DNA from: Polyangiaceae bacterium | Lineage (GTDB): Bacteria; Myxococcota_A; Polyangia; Polyangiales; Polyangiaceae | Direction: 5' to 3' | Assembly: GCA_025936045.1 (NCBI GenBank) | Contig: JAICUB010000027.1 | Span: 29,482 to 93,481, forward strand | Length of the DNA: 64,000 nt | In this document: in pieces, positions 26,025 to 34,728 of the stretch | Position numbering within the stretch: position 1 is the stretch's first letter | Layout: every line of letters starts with the position of its first letter | The notes under the pieces: generated by a model | Seen by the model: only the letters and a program-made list of their open reading frames with translations | The model's database searches: none | Told to the model about the DNA's origin: nothing | Translations under genes and position numbers: made by a program

Positions 26025-27509
26025 TCAGGCGAGCATCTCGGTAAAGGTGCCCTTCGGCAGCGACGCCTCGCCGAAATCATCGGTGGGCGAGCCGTCGGTC
26101 TTGGTGACGTCCGCTGCCGTCAGCAGCGTATTGAGCATCTTGTTGATGCCCGAGACCGAGGCGTCGCCGCCTTTGCCGTCCTGGGTTCCGCCGGGCTGCT
26201 GGCCGTTACCGACGACGACGAACTGGCCTTGCTTGAAGAAGCCGTTGGCCGTACCGGCTTGGATCCAGGGAATGTTGCTGAACGAGTGCGCCCCGGTGGC
26301 GCATTGGTTCGTCCAGATCGTGACGCCCTGATCGAGCAGCGAGCCGGTCGGCGTGTCGTAGGCCGAGACCGTGTCGAGCAGGTACTTGTAGTAGTTCAGC
26401 ATCATGCGGTCGATCGAGTGGTGAAAATCGACGGCGTCCGGAACCTGGCGGTGCGATACGTCGTGAAACTTCGCTGATTGGCCGTTGTACGTGTACACGT
26501 GATCATCGATGCGATCACCGACCTTGAGCACGGCCACTCGGCTGTAGTCAGCCGCAGCCGAAAACGCCATGAGCTCCATGAAGAGCTTGGCCGCCGTGTC
26601 GCGCGTCGTTTGATCGTACGGCTTCGGATCGAGCATTTTCATCGTCGCGACGTCGGCGTCCGGGATGGTGAGCGTCGTCGTCGCGATGGACACCTCGATG
26701 TCACGAATGGCCGTGAGGTGCTGATCGAGCCGGTCGTGGTCGCTCTGGCTGAGATCCGAACGTGAGAGGAGCGCCTGGATCTGAGGGCGCAGGATGTCGT
26801 TGATGCTCTGGCTGCGCAAAGCGCGGAGCTCCTGCGCCTGCGTGTCCGCTGAAGTGCCGCCCGTCGCGTTGCCGACGACGCCGATGATCTGCTGATACGC
26901 CTTGTACGGCGAATCGATGTACACGCGGGGCTGCTGTGGCGTGACGTAAGAAACGTAGCCGGGAATGTCGAAGCCGGTGCCGCCTGGCGAGAACATCCCG
27001 GCGTGGAGCACGAGCGGGTCGCGCCCGGGCGGGTTCTTCGCCGTCGCGATGGCGGTGTCGACGGAGATGCCCATGGCCTTGCAGTTGGTGCTGCCCGACG
27101 TGATCTTCGCCGCCGTGAGGAGCTGTGCGTCGGCCGCGGAGTGCGAGCAGCCGGTCGAGCTGTACGGCAAGTTGATGCCGCGCACGATCAAGAGCTTCTC
27201 GGCGTAGTCGGACAGCTCGCCGATGGATCGCGTGGCCTTGTCCGCGAGCAGGCTGTCCTTGGTCAGCGCGCCGGTTTGAGTGGGCCAAAACTTTTCCGGC
27301 TCGCCGCTGCCGCTCAGGGTCGCGCCGGCTTGAACCACGCCGTTGTCACCCACCACGATGATGACGAACGGCGATCGGGTGGCGGTCTGCGCCGCTGCCC
27401 CCTTCGGCAGGAAACAGTCGAGCATCGGCAGCCCGAGCATCAGGCCGCAGGCGCCCCGGAGAACCTGCCGCCGATGGATGCTGCGCGTGCGCGGATCTTG
27501 GCTATTCAT
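26025..27509 (-). CDS. DUF1552 protein with twin-arginine signal
   Basis: The N-terminus carries a twin-arginine export motif (RRQVLRG) and a hydrophobic stretch (GLMLGLPMLDCF), so it is exported folded. The body matches DUF1552: KLLIVRGINL, GCSHSAADAQLLT, SVDTAIA, and the late block WTNQCATGAHSFSNIPWI with conserved His/Asn residues. It follows the DUF1592 gene by 12 bp, and the two families nearly always occur as a pair, notably in Planctomycetes and myxobacteria. They are thought to be periplasmic partners, possibly with the cytochrome-like DUF1592 protein passing electrons, but no reaction is established. Confidence 0.92.
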   Translation of the reverse strand: MNSQDPRTRSIHRRQVLRGACGLMLGLPMLDCFLPKGAAAQTATRSPFVIIVVGDNGVVQAGATLSGSGEPEKFWPTQTGALTKDSLLADKATRSIGELSDYAEKLLIVRGINLPYSSTGCSHSAADAQLLTAAKITSGSTNCKAMGISVDTAIATAKNPPGRDPLVLHAGMFSPGGTGFDIPGYVSYVTPQQPRVYIDSPYKAYQQIIGVVGNATGGTSADTQAQELRALRSQSINDILRPQIQALLSRSDLSQSDHDRLDQHLTAIRDIEVSIATTTLTIPDADVATMKMLDPKPYDQTTRDTAAKLFMELMAFSAAADYSRVAVLKVGDRIDDHVYTYNGQSAKFHDVSHRQVPDAVDFHHSIDRMMLNYYKYLLDTVSAYDTPTGSLLDQGVTIWTNQCATGAHSFSNIPWIQAGTANGFFKQGQFVVVGNGQQPGGTQDGKGGDASVSGINKMLNTLLTAADVTKTDGSPTDDFGEASLPKGTFTEMLA

Positions 27510-27521
27510 GAGATTTACCCA

Positions 27522-29423
27522 TCACGGAAGACGATTGAGGAAGGCGTCGCTCGTCACGATCTCGAGCTCCAGATCGTGGAGGGACACCATGCCGGCGCGT
27601 GACAAGCGCGCGTAGTAGTCCACCGTCGTCTGCTGCTCGTCGGCCAATTGACGGCCCTGCAGATAACTCAGCATGTTCTGCACGTAGCAGGCGTGCGTCT
27701 CCTTGGCGGCCGCGAGCAGAGCCGAAAGCTCGATGCCGTTCTTGAAGCTCTGGCGCTGTCCGTCGAACTCGTAGCTGTCGGCGGCGTCGACGGGCTTTCC
27801 CTGGTCCATCGTGCGGTACTCGCCGATGGCGTCGTAATTCTCGAAGGCGTAGCCGAGAGGATTGAACAAGGTCGCGTGACAGGATTGCCCGCAGGTGCCG
27901 ATACCCGTCGTCGCTTCTACCCGCTCGCGGTTCGTCAGGTTCGGAGTATCGACGAGCCCTTTCGCCACGGCAGCCGGATCCGGCGGAGGCAGCGTCTTGC
28001 ACAGCAGGCGGGTTGCGATGAAGACGCCGCGATGGATGATGTCGGGCTCGTTGCCGACCGAGATGTACGACGACAGAAAGCCCGCTTGCGTGAGCAAACC
28101 GGATCGCTCCGTCGGATCGAGGTCCACCTTGCTGAGCGTGAGCGGGTCGCTCGAGAAGTTACCCGAAACGCCGTAGACGGGAGCGAGCAGCGAGTTCACG
28201 AAGCCGACGGGCGTCGTGTAGAAATCCTTGATTCCGCGGCCCTGGCTGAAGACCCAGTCGATGAACTCGAGGACCTCTTCTTTCATGGCCGCGGGGCTGT
28301 TCGGCGTGAAATCCGGGAACACGGTCGGGTCACGCGTGATGCCGTCGTAGGTGCCGAGGCGGTAAACTTGGAGGTTATAGTTCCTGAGGCCGGAGGTCCC
28401 GATCGGGCCGTCGAGCAAGCGCTTGGCCTGCGTCGCCACACCGGTCTTGTCGTGGAGCTGCCCCGCCGCGGCCGCCGCGAAGAGCGCGTCGTCCGGCATC
28501 GTGTTCGTGATCGAGAACGCGAGCTTCGCCGCGACCTCCCAGTCGTCGAGCGGCACCTCGGTCGCTCCGGCGGCAGCGGTGCCGAGCTCGGTGCGGTAGA
28601 GGAAGTACGGTGATTGCAGCATCGCCTGGATTACCAGGCTTGCGCCCGCGCTGAACGCGTCGACCCCGGGGTACAGCGTCGGGCCCTGATTGAAAAGCCC
28701 GAGGTGCGTCGTCACTTCGGCGTCGGTGAGCGGGCGCCGGAACGCGCGCTGCCCGAAGCCGGTGATGAACGCGCGCGCGCGGCCGGCAGCGTCGCTCGGA
28801 GCGTTCGAGGGAACGAGGCGCGCGAGGGCCGTCGCGTCGCCCGTGACCTTGTCGGCAAGCTTTTCCGCGGCATCCGCGAGCTCTTGGCGCAGCTGCTCGG
28901 TGACGTAGAGGTCGTCCGCTTCGTTGTCGAAGCCGACGAGCGCGTCACCCGTGACCGAGCTGTCGATGTCGGAGATGTCCGTCACCTTCAGCAAATCGCG
29001 GACGGCGTTGGACCACTGCTGGCGACTCAGGCGCGCGACTCGAGCTGTCGGGACCAATACTGCGGCCGGGGCCGACGCCGGGATTGCGTACGGATCGTCC
29101 CCTGGCTCGCCCGTGCCCGCTTGACTCGTCCCCCCCGAGCTCGCGGCGCCCTGCCCGGTACCACCCGCGCCCGTCGGGCCTTGGCCCGCCGTGCCGCCGG
29201 GGCTCATCGCGCCTTGCCCTTGCCCCGCACTCTGCGCGCCAGCGGAACTGGACGTGCCGGGCGGGGGTGAACCACCGGTCGCACCCGACGGGTTCCCCTC
29301 GATCGAGGCAGTACAGCCGAGAGCGAACGCGAGCACCCATCCGAACGAGAGCGTCAGCCCGAAGGGCGTGGCGTGCGTGTGGGATGTCTTCGCCGGCTCT
29401 CGGCGTTTGGGCGGCCGCTTCAT
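27522..29423 (-). CDS. DUF1592/DUF1588-family lipoprotein with haem-type CxxxCH
   Basis: The start at 29423 is set by GAGGAG upstream and yields a signal peptide ending LAFALGC. A Gly/Ser/Pro linker follows, then the DUF1587-1592-1588-1585 series: LSRQQWSNAVRDLL, FGQRAFRRPLTDAE, QSPYFLYRTELG, RSGLLTQAGFLSSY, and GTCGQSCHATLFNPLGYAFE. In this family the last block usually contains CxxCH; here it is Cys-Gly-Gln-Ser-Cys-His, a CxxxCH variant, so covalent haem is possible but uncertain. First gene of a two-gene operon with DUF1552. Periplasmic or outer-membrane-associated. Confidence 0.92.
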   Translation of the reverse strand: MKRPPKRREPAKTSHTHATPFGLTLSFGWVLAFALGCTASIEGNPSGATGGSPPPGTSSSAGAQSAGQGQGAMSPGGTAGQGPTGAGGTGQGAASSGGTSQAGTGEPGDDPYAIPASAPAAVLVPTARVARLSRQQWSNAVRDLLKVTDISDIDSSVTGDALVGFDNEADDLYVTEQLRQELADAAEKLADKVTGDATALARLVPSNAPSDAAGRARAFITGFGQRAFRRPLTDAEVTTHLGLFNQGPTLYPGVDAFSAGASLVIQAMLQSPYFLYRTELGTAAAGATEVPLDDWEVAAKLAFSITNTMPDDALFAAAAAGQLHDKTGVATQAKRLLDGPIGTSGLRNYNLQVYRLGTYDGITRDPTVFPDFTPNSPAAMKEEVLEFIDWVFSQGRGIKDFYTTPVGFVNSLLAPVYGVSGNFSSDPLTLSKVDLDPTERSGLLTQAGFLSSYISVGNEPDIIHRGVFIATRLLCKTLPPPDPAAVAKGLVDTPNLTNRERVEATTGIGTCGQSCHATLFNPLGYAFENYDAIGEYRTMDQGKPVDAADSYEFDGQRQSFKNGIELSALLAAAKETHACYVQNMLSYLQGRQLADEQQTTVDYYARLSRAGMVSLHDLELEIVTSDAFLNRLP

Positions 29424-29675
29424 GGACTGCTCCTCGGGTTTGCCGCTATTCGGGAATTCTTTCACGACGATACATGCCTCGTGAGGGGCGACCGGCCGGT
29501 GCAAAGGCGTCCGGCCGGCACAAGCAGCGTGTCGACGAGAGCAGTGGGTGATTTCGGTTCAGGAATCGTGCGGCAAATCGTTAGACGGATTCGAGCGCGA
29601 CGCGCGACTGCGCAACTGGAGCCAGCACCGATTCGTGAACCGAAATGCGGCGCTCCGGTCGTCCGCGTGCTGCCC

Positions 29676-30305
29676 ATGCCCCCGCGCGCCTCTCACGCTC
29701 CGCTCTCCTTGGTGAGCCAAGCGCGCCGAGTTGCGAGCGACGGAGACCTGGCACTCGGTCTGATGGCGGGTGATAGCTCTGCGCTGGCGGAGACGTGGCG
29801 CCGGTTTGCGCCCATGGTGCTGCGCGTGGCGCGCCGAGGCCTGGGGTCGGCCGCAGAGGCCGAAGATATCGCGCAAGAGGTCTTTTTTCGGGTATTTCGC
29901 CACGCGAAGAGCCTGCAGGATCCGGAGCGGCTCAGAAGCTTCGTCTACTCGGTGACGATTCGTGCGCTCCAAACCGAGCTGCGGCGCAGAAAGCTCACCG
30001 CCTGGTTGCACTTCGAGGAGCCGCAGGCCCTGAGTGGCCTCGGCTGGCGCAGCGTGGACATGGAAACGCGTGAGCTCTTACAGCGGTTCCATGTGTTGCT
30101 CGAACGGCTCGCCCCGCGCGAGCGGCTGGTCTTCGTTCTCCGGCGTATGGAGTCGATGACGGTAGAGGAGATTGCGGCCGCCATGGAGCTATCCGAATCC
30201 ACGGTGAAACGATCGATGGCGCGCGCTTCCACGCGACTGTCGCGTTGGATCGCGGCCGACCCGCTGCTCGCAGGGTTATATCGCGAGGAAGGGTCGCGCC
30301 CATGA
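29676..30305 (+). CDS. ECF-type RNA polymerase sigma factor
   Basis: Region 2 is visible (AEDIAQEVFFRVFRHAKSL, the core-binding and -10 helix) and region 4 (LAPRERLVFVLRRMESM, then IAAAMELSESTVKRSM). The frame is open well upstream of 29676, but the residues before the ATG at 29676 are Arg-rich and unlike sigma factors, so this start is preferred even though no clear ribosome site precedes it. The stop overlaps the FecR-like gene by ATGA, so it should be controlled by it. No TonB receptor is adjacent, unlike classical FecI systems. Confidence 0.9.
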   Translation: MPPRASHAPLSLVSQARRVASDGDLALGLMAGDSSALAETWRRFAPMVLRVARRGLGSAAEAEDIAQEVFFRVFRHAKSLQDPERLRSFVYSVTIRALQTELRRRKLTAWLHFEEPQALSGLGWRSVDMETRELLQRFHVLLERLAPRERLVFVLRRMESMTVEEIAAAMELSESTVKRSMARASTRLSRWIAADPLLAGLYREEGSRP

Positions 30306-31609
30306 CGACTCGGCCCGACCCGAGCGACTCTGCGGCGCTCGACAAGCTGACCAAGCTTTACCGCGACGGGACCGAAGAGTCGTCGAGCGCCGAGATGGAC
30401 CGCGGCCTCGACGCGATCCTCGGGCGAGTCGCGGCGGGCCGCCCGCACGGGCGCGCCAAGCTACGTTGGTCGCTGCTCGCGGCCGCGGCGGTGCTCGCCG
30501 TGGTGGTCGCCGTGCCAGCGACCTCGACGCTGCGAGCTCGCTGGTTCGCGCCTGCGCCGCCCCTGCTCGCCTACGAAATCGCGGGCGGACAAGTGCTCGA
30601 AGGTGGCTATTTGCGTGAGTCCGGCCGCGCGGGCGTGAGCTTGGATTTCAACGACGGGAGCAAGGTCGCGCTCGAGCCGGGAACACGCGGACGGATCCGG
30701 GAGGTCGAGCGAGCAGGCGCGCGTGTCGCGATCGAGCACGGTAGGGCGTCCTTCCAGATCACGCCCCGCGCCGGGCGGCGCTGGCTGGTCGATGTCGGTC
30801 CCTTCTTGGTGACCGTCAAGGGGACGGTGTTCACGGTGGCGTGGGAGCCGCTGACCGAACAGTTCGAGCTCCGGCTCGAGCGCGGGCGCGTCACCGTGAG
30901 CGGCCCCGTCTCCGCTGGAGAGATCACGTTGCGCGCAGGCCAGCGCTTGGCGGTCAACCTGGCGAAAGCCGAGACCACGATCACGGAAGACGTCTCAGGC
31001 GGAACGAACGACGACTCCGCAAAGGCGCGAGCACCGGAGCCCTCGAGGTCGGCGGCGACGCCGGCGTCCGCCGCGGACGACGCGGCCGCCGACAAGGGGC
31101 CGTTCGCGTCGCCGTCGCCGTCGCCTGGCAAACGCGGGGGCGAACGGCGCTGGAGCGACGAACTCGCGCACGGTCAGTGGGACCAAATCCTCTCGGAAGC
31201 CGAGCGCTCCGGCATCGAAGCCACACTCGGCACGGCGTCGAGCGAAGACCTGCTCGCGCTCGCCGACGCCGCTCGCTACCGGCGACGGCCGGAGCTTGCG
31301 CGTTCGGCGCTCTTGGCGGAGCGGCGCCGATTTCCGAGCTCGCCGCGCTCGCTCGAGGCGATTTACCTGCTGGGTCGCGTCGAGGAGTCTCGCCCAGGCG
31401 GGTTCGGTGACGCCATCGGCTGGTACGATCGCTACTTGGCGCGCGCTCCGAACGGAGCCTTCGCCGGGGAGGCGCTCGGGCGCAAGCTGACGCTCACGGA
31501 CGAGCTTTTCGGTCCGGCGCGCGCGCGTCCCCTGGCCGACGAATACCTTCGCCGTTTTCCTAGCGGGAGCTACGCTGGCTCGGCTCGCGCATTGCTGAGC
31601 GTGCAGTGA
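30302..31609 (+). CDS. FecR-domain membrane protein, probable anti-sigma regulator
   Basis: A cytoplasmic N-terminus (about 1-55) precedes a membrane helix (SLLAAAAVLAVVVAVPA, about 58-74) and a FecR domain (about 110-230; FNDGSKVALEPGTRGRI, DVGPFLVTVKGTVFTV). The C-terminal third has TPR-like helical pairs (LARSALLAERRRFPSS, FGDAIGWYDRYLARAP). The ATG at 30302 overlaps the sigma stop codon (ATGA) and has GGAAGGG upstream. It should hold the sigma factor inactive until a periplasmic signal arrives. The TPR-type tail suggests it also binds a periplasmic partner, perhaps the next gene product. Confidence 0.9.
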   Translation: MTTRPDPSDSAALDKLTKLYRDGTEESSSAEMDRGLDAILGRVAAGRPHGRAKLRWSLLAAAAVLAVVVAVPATSTLRARWFAPAPPLLAYEIAGGQVLEGGYLRESGRAGVSLDFNDGSKVALEPGTRGRIREVERAGARVAIEHGRASFQITPRAGRRWLVDVGPFLVTVKGTVFTVAWEPLTEQFELRLERGRVTVSGPVSAGEITLRAGQRLAVNLAKAETTITEDVSGGTNDDSAKARAPEPSRSAATPASAADDAAADKGPFASPSPSPGKRGGERRWSDELAHGQWDQILSEAERSGIEATLGTASSEDLLALADAARYRRRPELARSALLAERRRFPSSPRSLEAIYLLGRVEESRPGGFGDAIGWYDRYLARAPNGAFAGEALGRKLTLTDELFGPARARPLADEYLRRFPSGSYAGSARALLSVQ

Positions 31610-31616
31610 CCCAGCC

Positions 31617-32654
31617 TTGACCCGCCTCTGGTCAGCCGCACTGGTCTCGATAGCGGTCGCTTGGACGGCTCCCGCGTCGGCAACGACGGTCGTCATCGTG
31701 CGCCCTTCGAACGCGTCGAGCGAAGTGGCGGAAGTGCTGACCCGCCTTCACGGCGAGCTCCTGTCGGTCGGCGTCGACGTCCCGATGGTCGATCGCCCCG
31801 ACCCCGATCACTCCGCCGGTACCGACTGGCGCTCTTGGCTCGACGAAGTGGCGGGAAAACGCGGCGCCGCCGCGGTGGTCGACATCATCGGCGACGACCA
31901 GGTCGTCGCGGTGGACGTGTGGATCGTGAAGCCGCAGGGGCGCTTCGAGGTCACGCGCGTGACGGCCGACGCGACTACCCCGAACCGGTCCGGAACGCTC
32001 GCCATCCGGGCCTTCGAAGCGCTGCGCGCGAGTCTGCTCGAGCTCGATCTCCGAGCACGCGGCCGGCGTGAGGACGACGGCAAGCCGGCGCCCGTCGTTG
32101 CCGCGCAGCCCGAGCCGGCCGGCACCTCGGCCGCGGCGCGCAGCCGCTTCGCGTTCGAGCTCGGCGCGACGGCGCTCATGAGCTTGGACGGCGTCGGCCC
32201 CGCGCTGATGCCGGTCGTGGGCGTAGGCTGGGCGCCTCGCTCCTCACTCGTGGTGGAGCTCGTGGCTGCGGGAGCGGGCACGCGACCCATCGTGACCACG
32301 GCGCTCGGCAGCGCGGGCGTTCGCCAAGAGTACGCGACGTTCGGCGCGCGCTACGCGTTTCACCCCGGCGACGCGTGGTGGCCTTTCTTCGGCGTCGCCG
32401 CCGGCGCGCTGCACACGAGCCTCGACGGCGAGACGAGTCCGACCGTCGACGGGCACGGCATCGACCAATGGTCTTTCGTCGTGGACGGTGGTTTGGGCGC
32501 GGGACTGCGTCTATCGCGTCGTTATTACGTGACCCTGGCGGCACACGTGCAGGTAGCGGCGCCCTATGCCGCGATCCATTTCGTGGATACGCTCGTCGCC
32601 ACGAGCGGGCGCCCGAATCTGCTCTTTACCGCGACGGTGGGCGCATGGCTATGA
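31617..32654 (+). CDS. Exported outer-membrane-like protein of unknown function
   Basis: The TTG start at 31617 gives a clean signal peptide (MTRLWSAALVSIAVAWTAPASA). Residues about 25-150 are a mixed alpha/beta domain; about 175-345 alternate hydrophobic and polar residues and end in an aromatic-containing strand (FTATVGAWL), typical of a small beta-barrel. It lies 7 bp after the FecR-like gene and overlaps the beta-helix gene by ATGA, so it belongs to the sigma-FecR operon. Perhaps the envelope element this sigma factor serves. Not recognised as a named family. Confidence 0.8.
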   Translation: MTRLWSAALVSIAVAWTAPASATTVVIVRPSNASSEVAEVLTRLHGELLSVGVDVPMVDRPDPDHSAGTDWRSWLDEVAGKRGAAAVVDIIGDDQVVAVDVWIVKPQGRFEVTRVTADATTPNRSGTLAIRAFEALRASLLELDLRARGRREDDGKPAPVVAAQPEPAGTSAAARSRFAFELGATALMSLDGVGPALMPVVGVGWAPRSSLVVELVAAGAGTRPIVTTALGSAGVRQEYATFGARYAFHPGDAWWPFFGVAAGALHTSLDGETSPTVDGHGIDQWSFVVDGGLGAGLRLSRRYYVTLAAHVQVAAPYAAIHFVDTLVATSGRPNLLFTATVGAWL

Positions 32655-34573
32655 GCTCGTGCGTGCGCCTCACGACCCGCGTGTTACTGAGCGTCCTCGG
32701 CGCGACCGCTTGCCGTGCGGCGGATCTATATCCTCTGACCGCCAAACGCGCGGCGGAGCCGGACGCGGGTAGCGGGTCCGCCGGCGGCGCGGGCACGGCA
32801 GGCGAGGAGGCCATTTACGTCGCAACGGACGGCGACGACTCGAACGCCGGAACGCTCGAAGCGCCGCTTCGCACGCTCGCGCGAGCCCGTGATTTGGTTC
32901 GCACCAAAAATACGAGCTTGAACGACGACCTCACCGTTTACGTGCGCGGGGGCACCTACCCGCAGCAGAGCACGTTGACGTTCGGCAGCGCCGATTCGGG
33001 CCAGGCTCCGCACTACGTCAATTACGTCGCCTACCGAGAGGAGCGGCCGCTGCTCACGGGAGGCCGCCCGATTCAAGGTTTTACACCGTCCGAGCTCGGC
33101 GGCGGCGTCTACTCGGCGCCGGCGGGAACACCCGCGTTCCGACAGCTCTACGTCAACGGTGTGAAAGCGATTCGCGCTCGTAGCCCGAACCTCGGGCCCG
33201 ACCGCGCGCCTAATTTCGGCCGACTTTCCGGCTGGGACAAGGACGCGCGACAAGTCGAGCTTTCGAGCTCGTACCTCGCGAGCTTCGGTAATCCCACGCA
33301 AGTAGAGCTGCACTTGATGACCGCTTGGGCGGACAACACGCTGCGAATTGCGTCGATCACGACCTCCGCGGGGACTGCCACGGTGAAGTTCCAGAGCCCC
33401 GAAGACCCATTGCTCTTCGTGCGCCCGAATCCGCGGCTCGACCAGTTCGGTTGGGGTTCGGGCAGAGCCTTTTACTTCGAGAACGCGCTCGAGCTCCTCG
33501 ACGCTCCCGGCGAATGGTATCTCGACGAGAAGGCCGGCGTCGTCTACTATAAGCCACGAGCTGGCGAGGACATGACGACGGCCAGCGTCGTTGCGCCGAT
33601 GCTGGAGACCGTCGTGAGCGTCGAGGGGACGAGCACGTCGGATCAGGTGAGCTACCTCCGTTTCCAAGGCCTGACGTTCGCCCACTCGAACTACTTGCGT
33701 CCGAGCGAGCTCGGATTTCTCGACTCCCAGGCGGGTCAGTACAACCTGACCGCGGACGCCGACAACAATCAGACCGTGGGACATCCGCCGGCGGGCGTGA
33801 GCGTCACGAACGCGAACCACGTCGAGTTCGAAAGGAACCTATTTACGCAACTGGCGGCCACGGGACTCGACCTCGTCTCCGGCACGCACGACGACCTGAT
33901 CGTCGGCAACGCTTTTACCGACATCGGCGGCAACGGCATCTCGATCGGCAGGTTCACCGCGAGCGAGACGACGGAGTACCATGTTCCCTACGATCCGAGC
34001 GACACGAACGAGATCTGCGCGCACGAGACGATCGCAAACAACTTCATCGACAACGTCGGCACGGAGTTCCAGGGTGCGTGCGGCATCGCCGGCGGTCACC
34101 CGGCGTACCTCAGCGTCGAACACAACGAGGTGGCGCACACGAGCTTCACCGGCATCTCGATCGGCTACGGCTGGACGACCGCGCCGAACGCGATGACCGA
34201 CAACGAGATCGACTACAACGAGATCCACGACGTCGCGAGCATATTGGCTGGCGGAGCCGGCATCAGCACCATCGGCAACCAAGGGCCGGCGTCGGAAATC
34301 GAACACAACTACCTTCACGACTTCGGCACGTCGCCCTGGGCCGACTACGCCGCTCAGGGCCTCTATCTCGACGAAGGCACCACCGGATACACCGTCGCGC
34401 ACAACGTCCTCGTCAACACGCCCGGGACGTTGGTCGGGCAGAATACGGGCGCGAACACGCTCACCGACAACGGCGCGAACGCCGAGCAAGCCGACGACAC
34501 CATGGCCACGGCCGGCATCGAGCCGAGCTACGCCGACATCAAGCAGCTCAGCATCGACCGCGCGGCGTTCTGA
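32651..34573 (+). CDS. Right-handed beta-helix lipoprotein
   Basis: The ATG at 32651 overlaps the previous stop (ATGA) and yields a signal peptide ending GATAC. The start of the mature part (IYVATDGDDSNAGT, then APLRTLARARDLVR and VRGGTYPQQSTLTF) is typical of beta-helix polysaccharide-acting or binding proteins (pectate-lyase-fold, including GH120-like enzymes). Later repeats such as NHVEFERNLFTQLAATGLDL and NEIDYNEIHDV are the beta-helix rungs. No catalytic triad could be assigned. Last gene of the sigma-FecR-barrel-helix operon; probably surface-exposed and acting on a glycan. Confidence 0.87.
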   Translation: MSSCVRLTTRVLLSVLGATACRAADLYPLTAKRAAEPDAGSGSAGGAGTAGEEAIYVATDGDDSNAGTLEAPLRTLARARDLVRTKNTSLNDDLTVYVRGGTYPQQSTLTFGSADSGQAPHYVNYVAYREERPLLTGGRPIQGFTPSELGGGVYSAPAGTPAFRQLYVNGVKAIRARSPNLGPDRAPNFGRLSGWDKDARQVELSSSYLASFGNPTQVELHLMTAWADNTLRIASITTSAGTATVKFQSPEDPLLFVRPNPRLDQFGWGSGRAFYFENALELLDAPGEWYLDEKAGVVYYKPRAGEDMTTASVVAPMLETVVSVEGTSTSDQVSYLRFQGLTFAHSNYLRPSELGFLDSQAGQYNLTADADNNQTVGHPPAGVSVTNANHVEFERNLFTQLAATGLDLVSGTHDDLIVGNAFTDIGGNGISIGRFTASETTEYHVPYDPSDTNEICAHETIANNFIDNVGTEFQGACGIAGGHPAYLSVEHNEVAHTSFTGISIGYGWTTAPNAMTDNEIDYNEIHDVASILAGGAGISTIGNQGPASEIEHNYLHDFGTSPWADYAAQGLYLDEGTTGYTVAHNVLVNTPGTLVGQNTGANTLTDNGANAEQADDTMATAGIEPSYADIKQLSIDRAAF

Positions 34574-34728
34574 CGTTCGCTCCCTCGGGCGCTGCGAGTC
34601 GAGCCCGTACGCGGCGCGGCGCTTCCAACGCTCGGCGAACCACCTGCTCCGGCGTGCGATACTGCTCGTCCTTGCGGATGGTGAGGACGGAGCCCAGGGG
34701 ACAGCGGCCGTTCGCAACCGCGGTGTCA

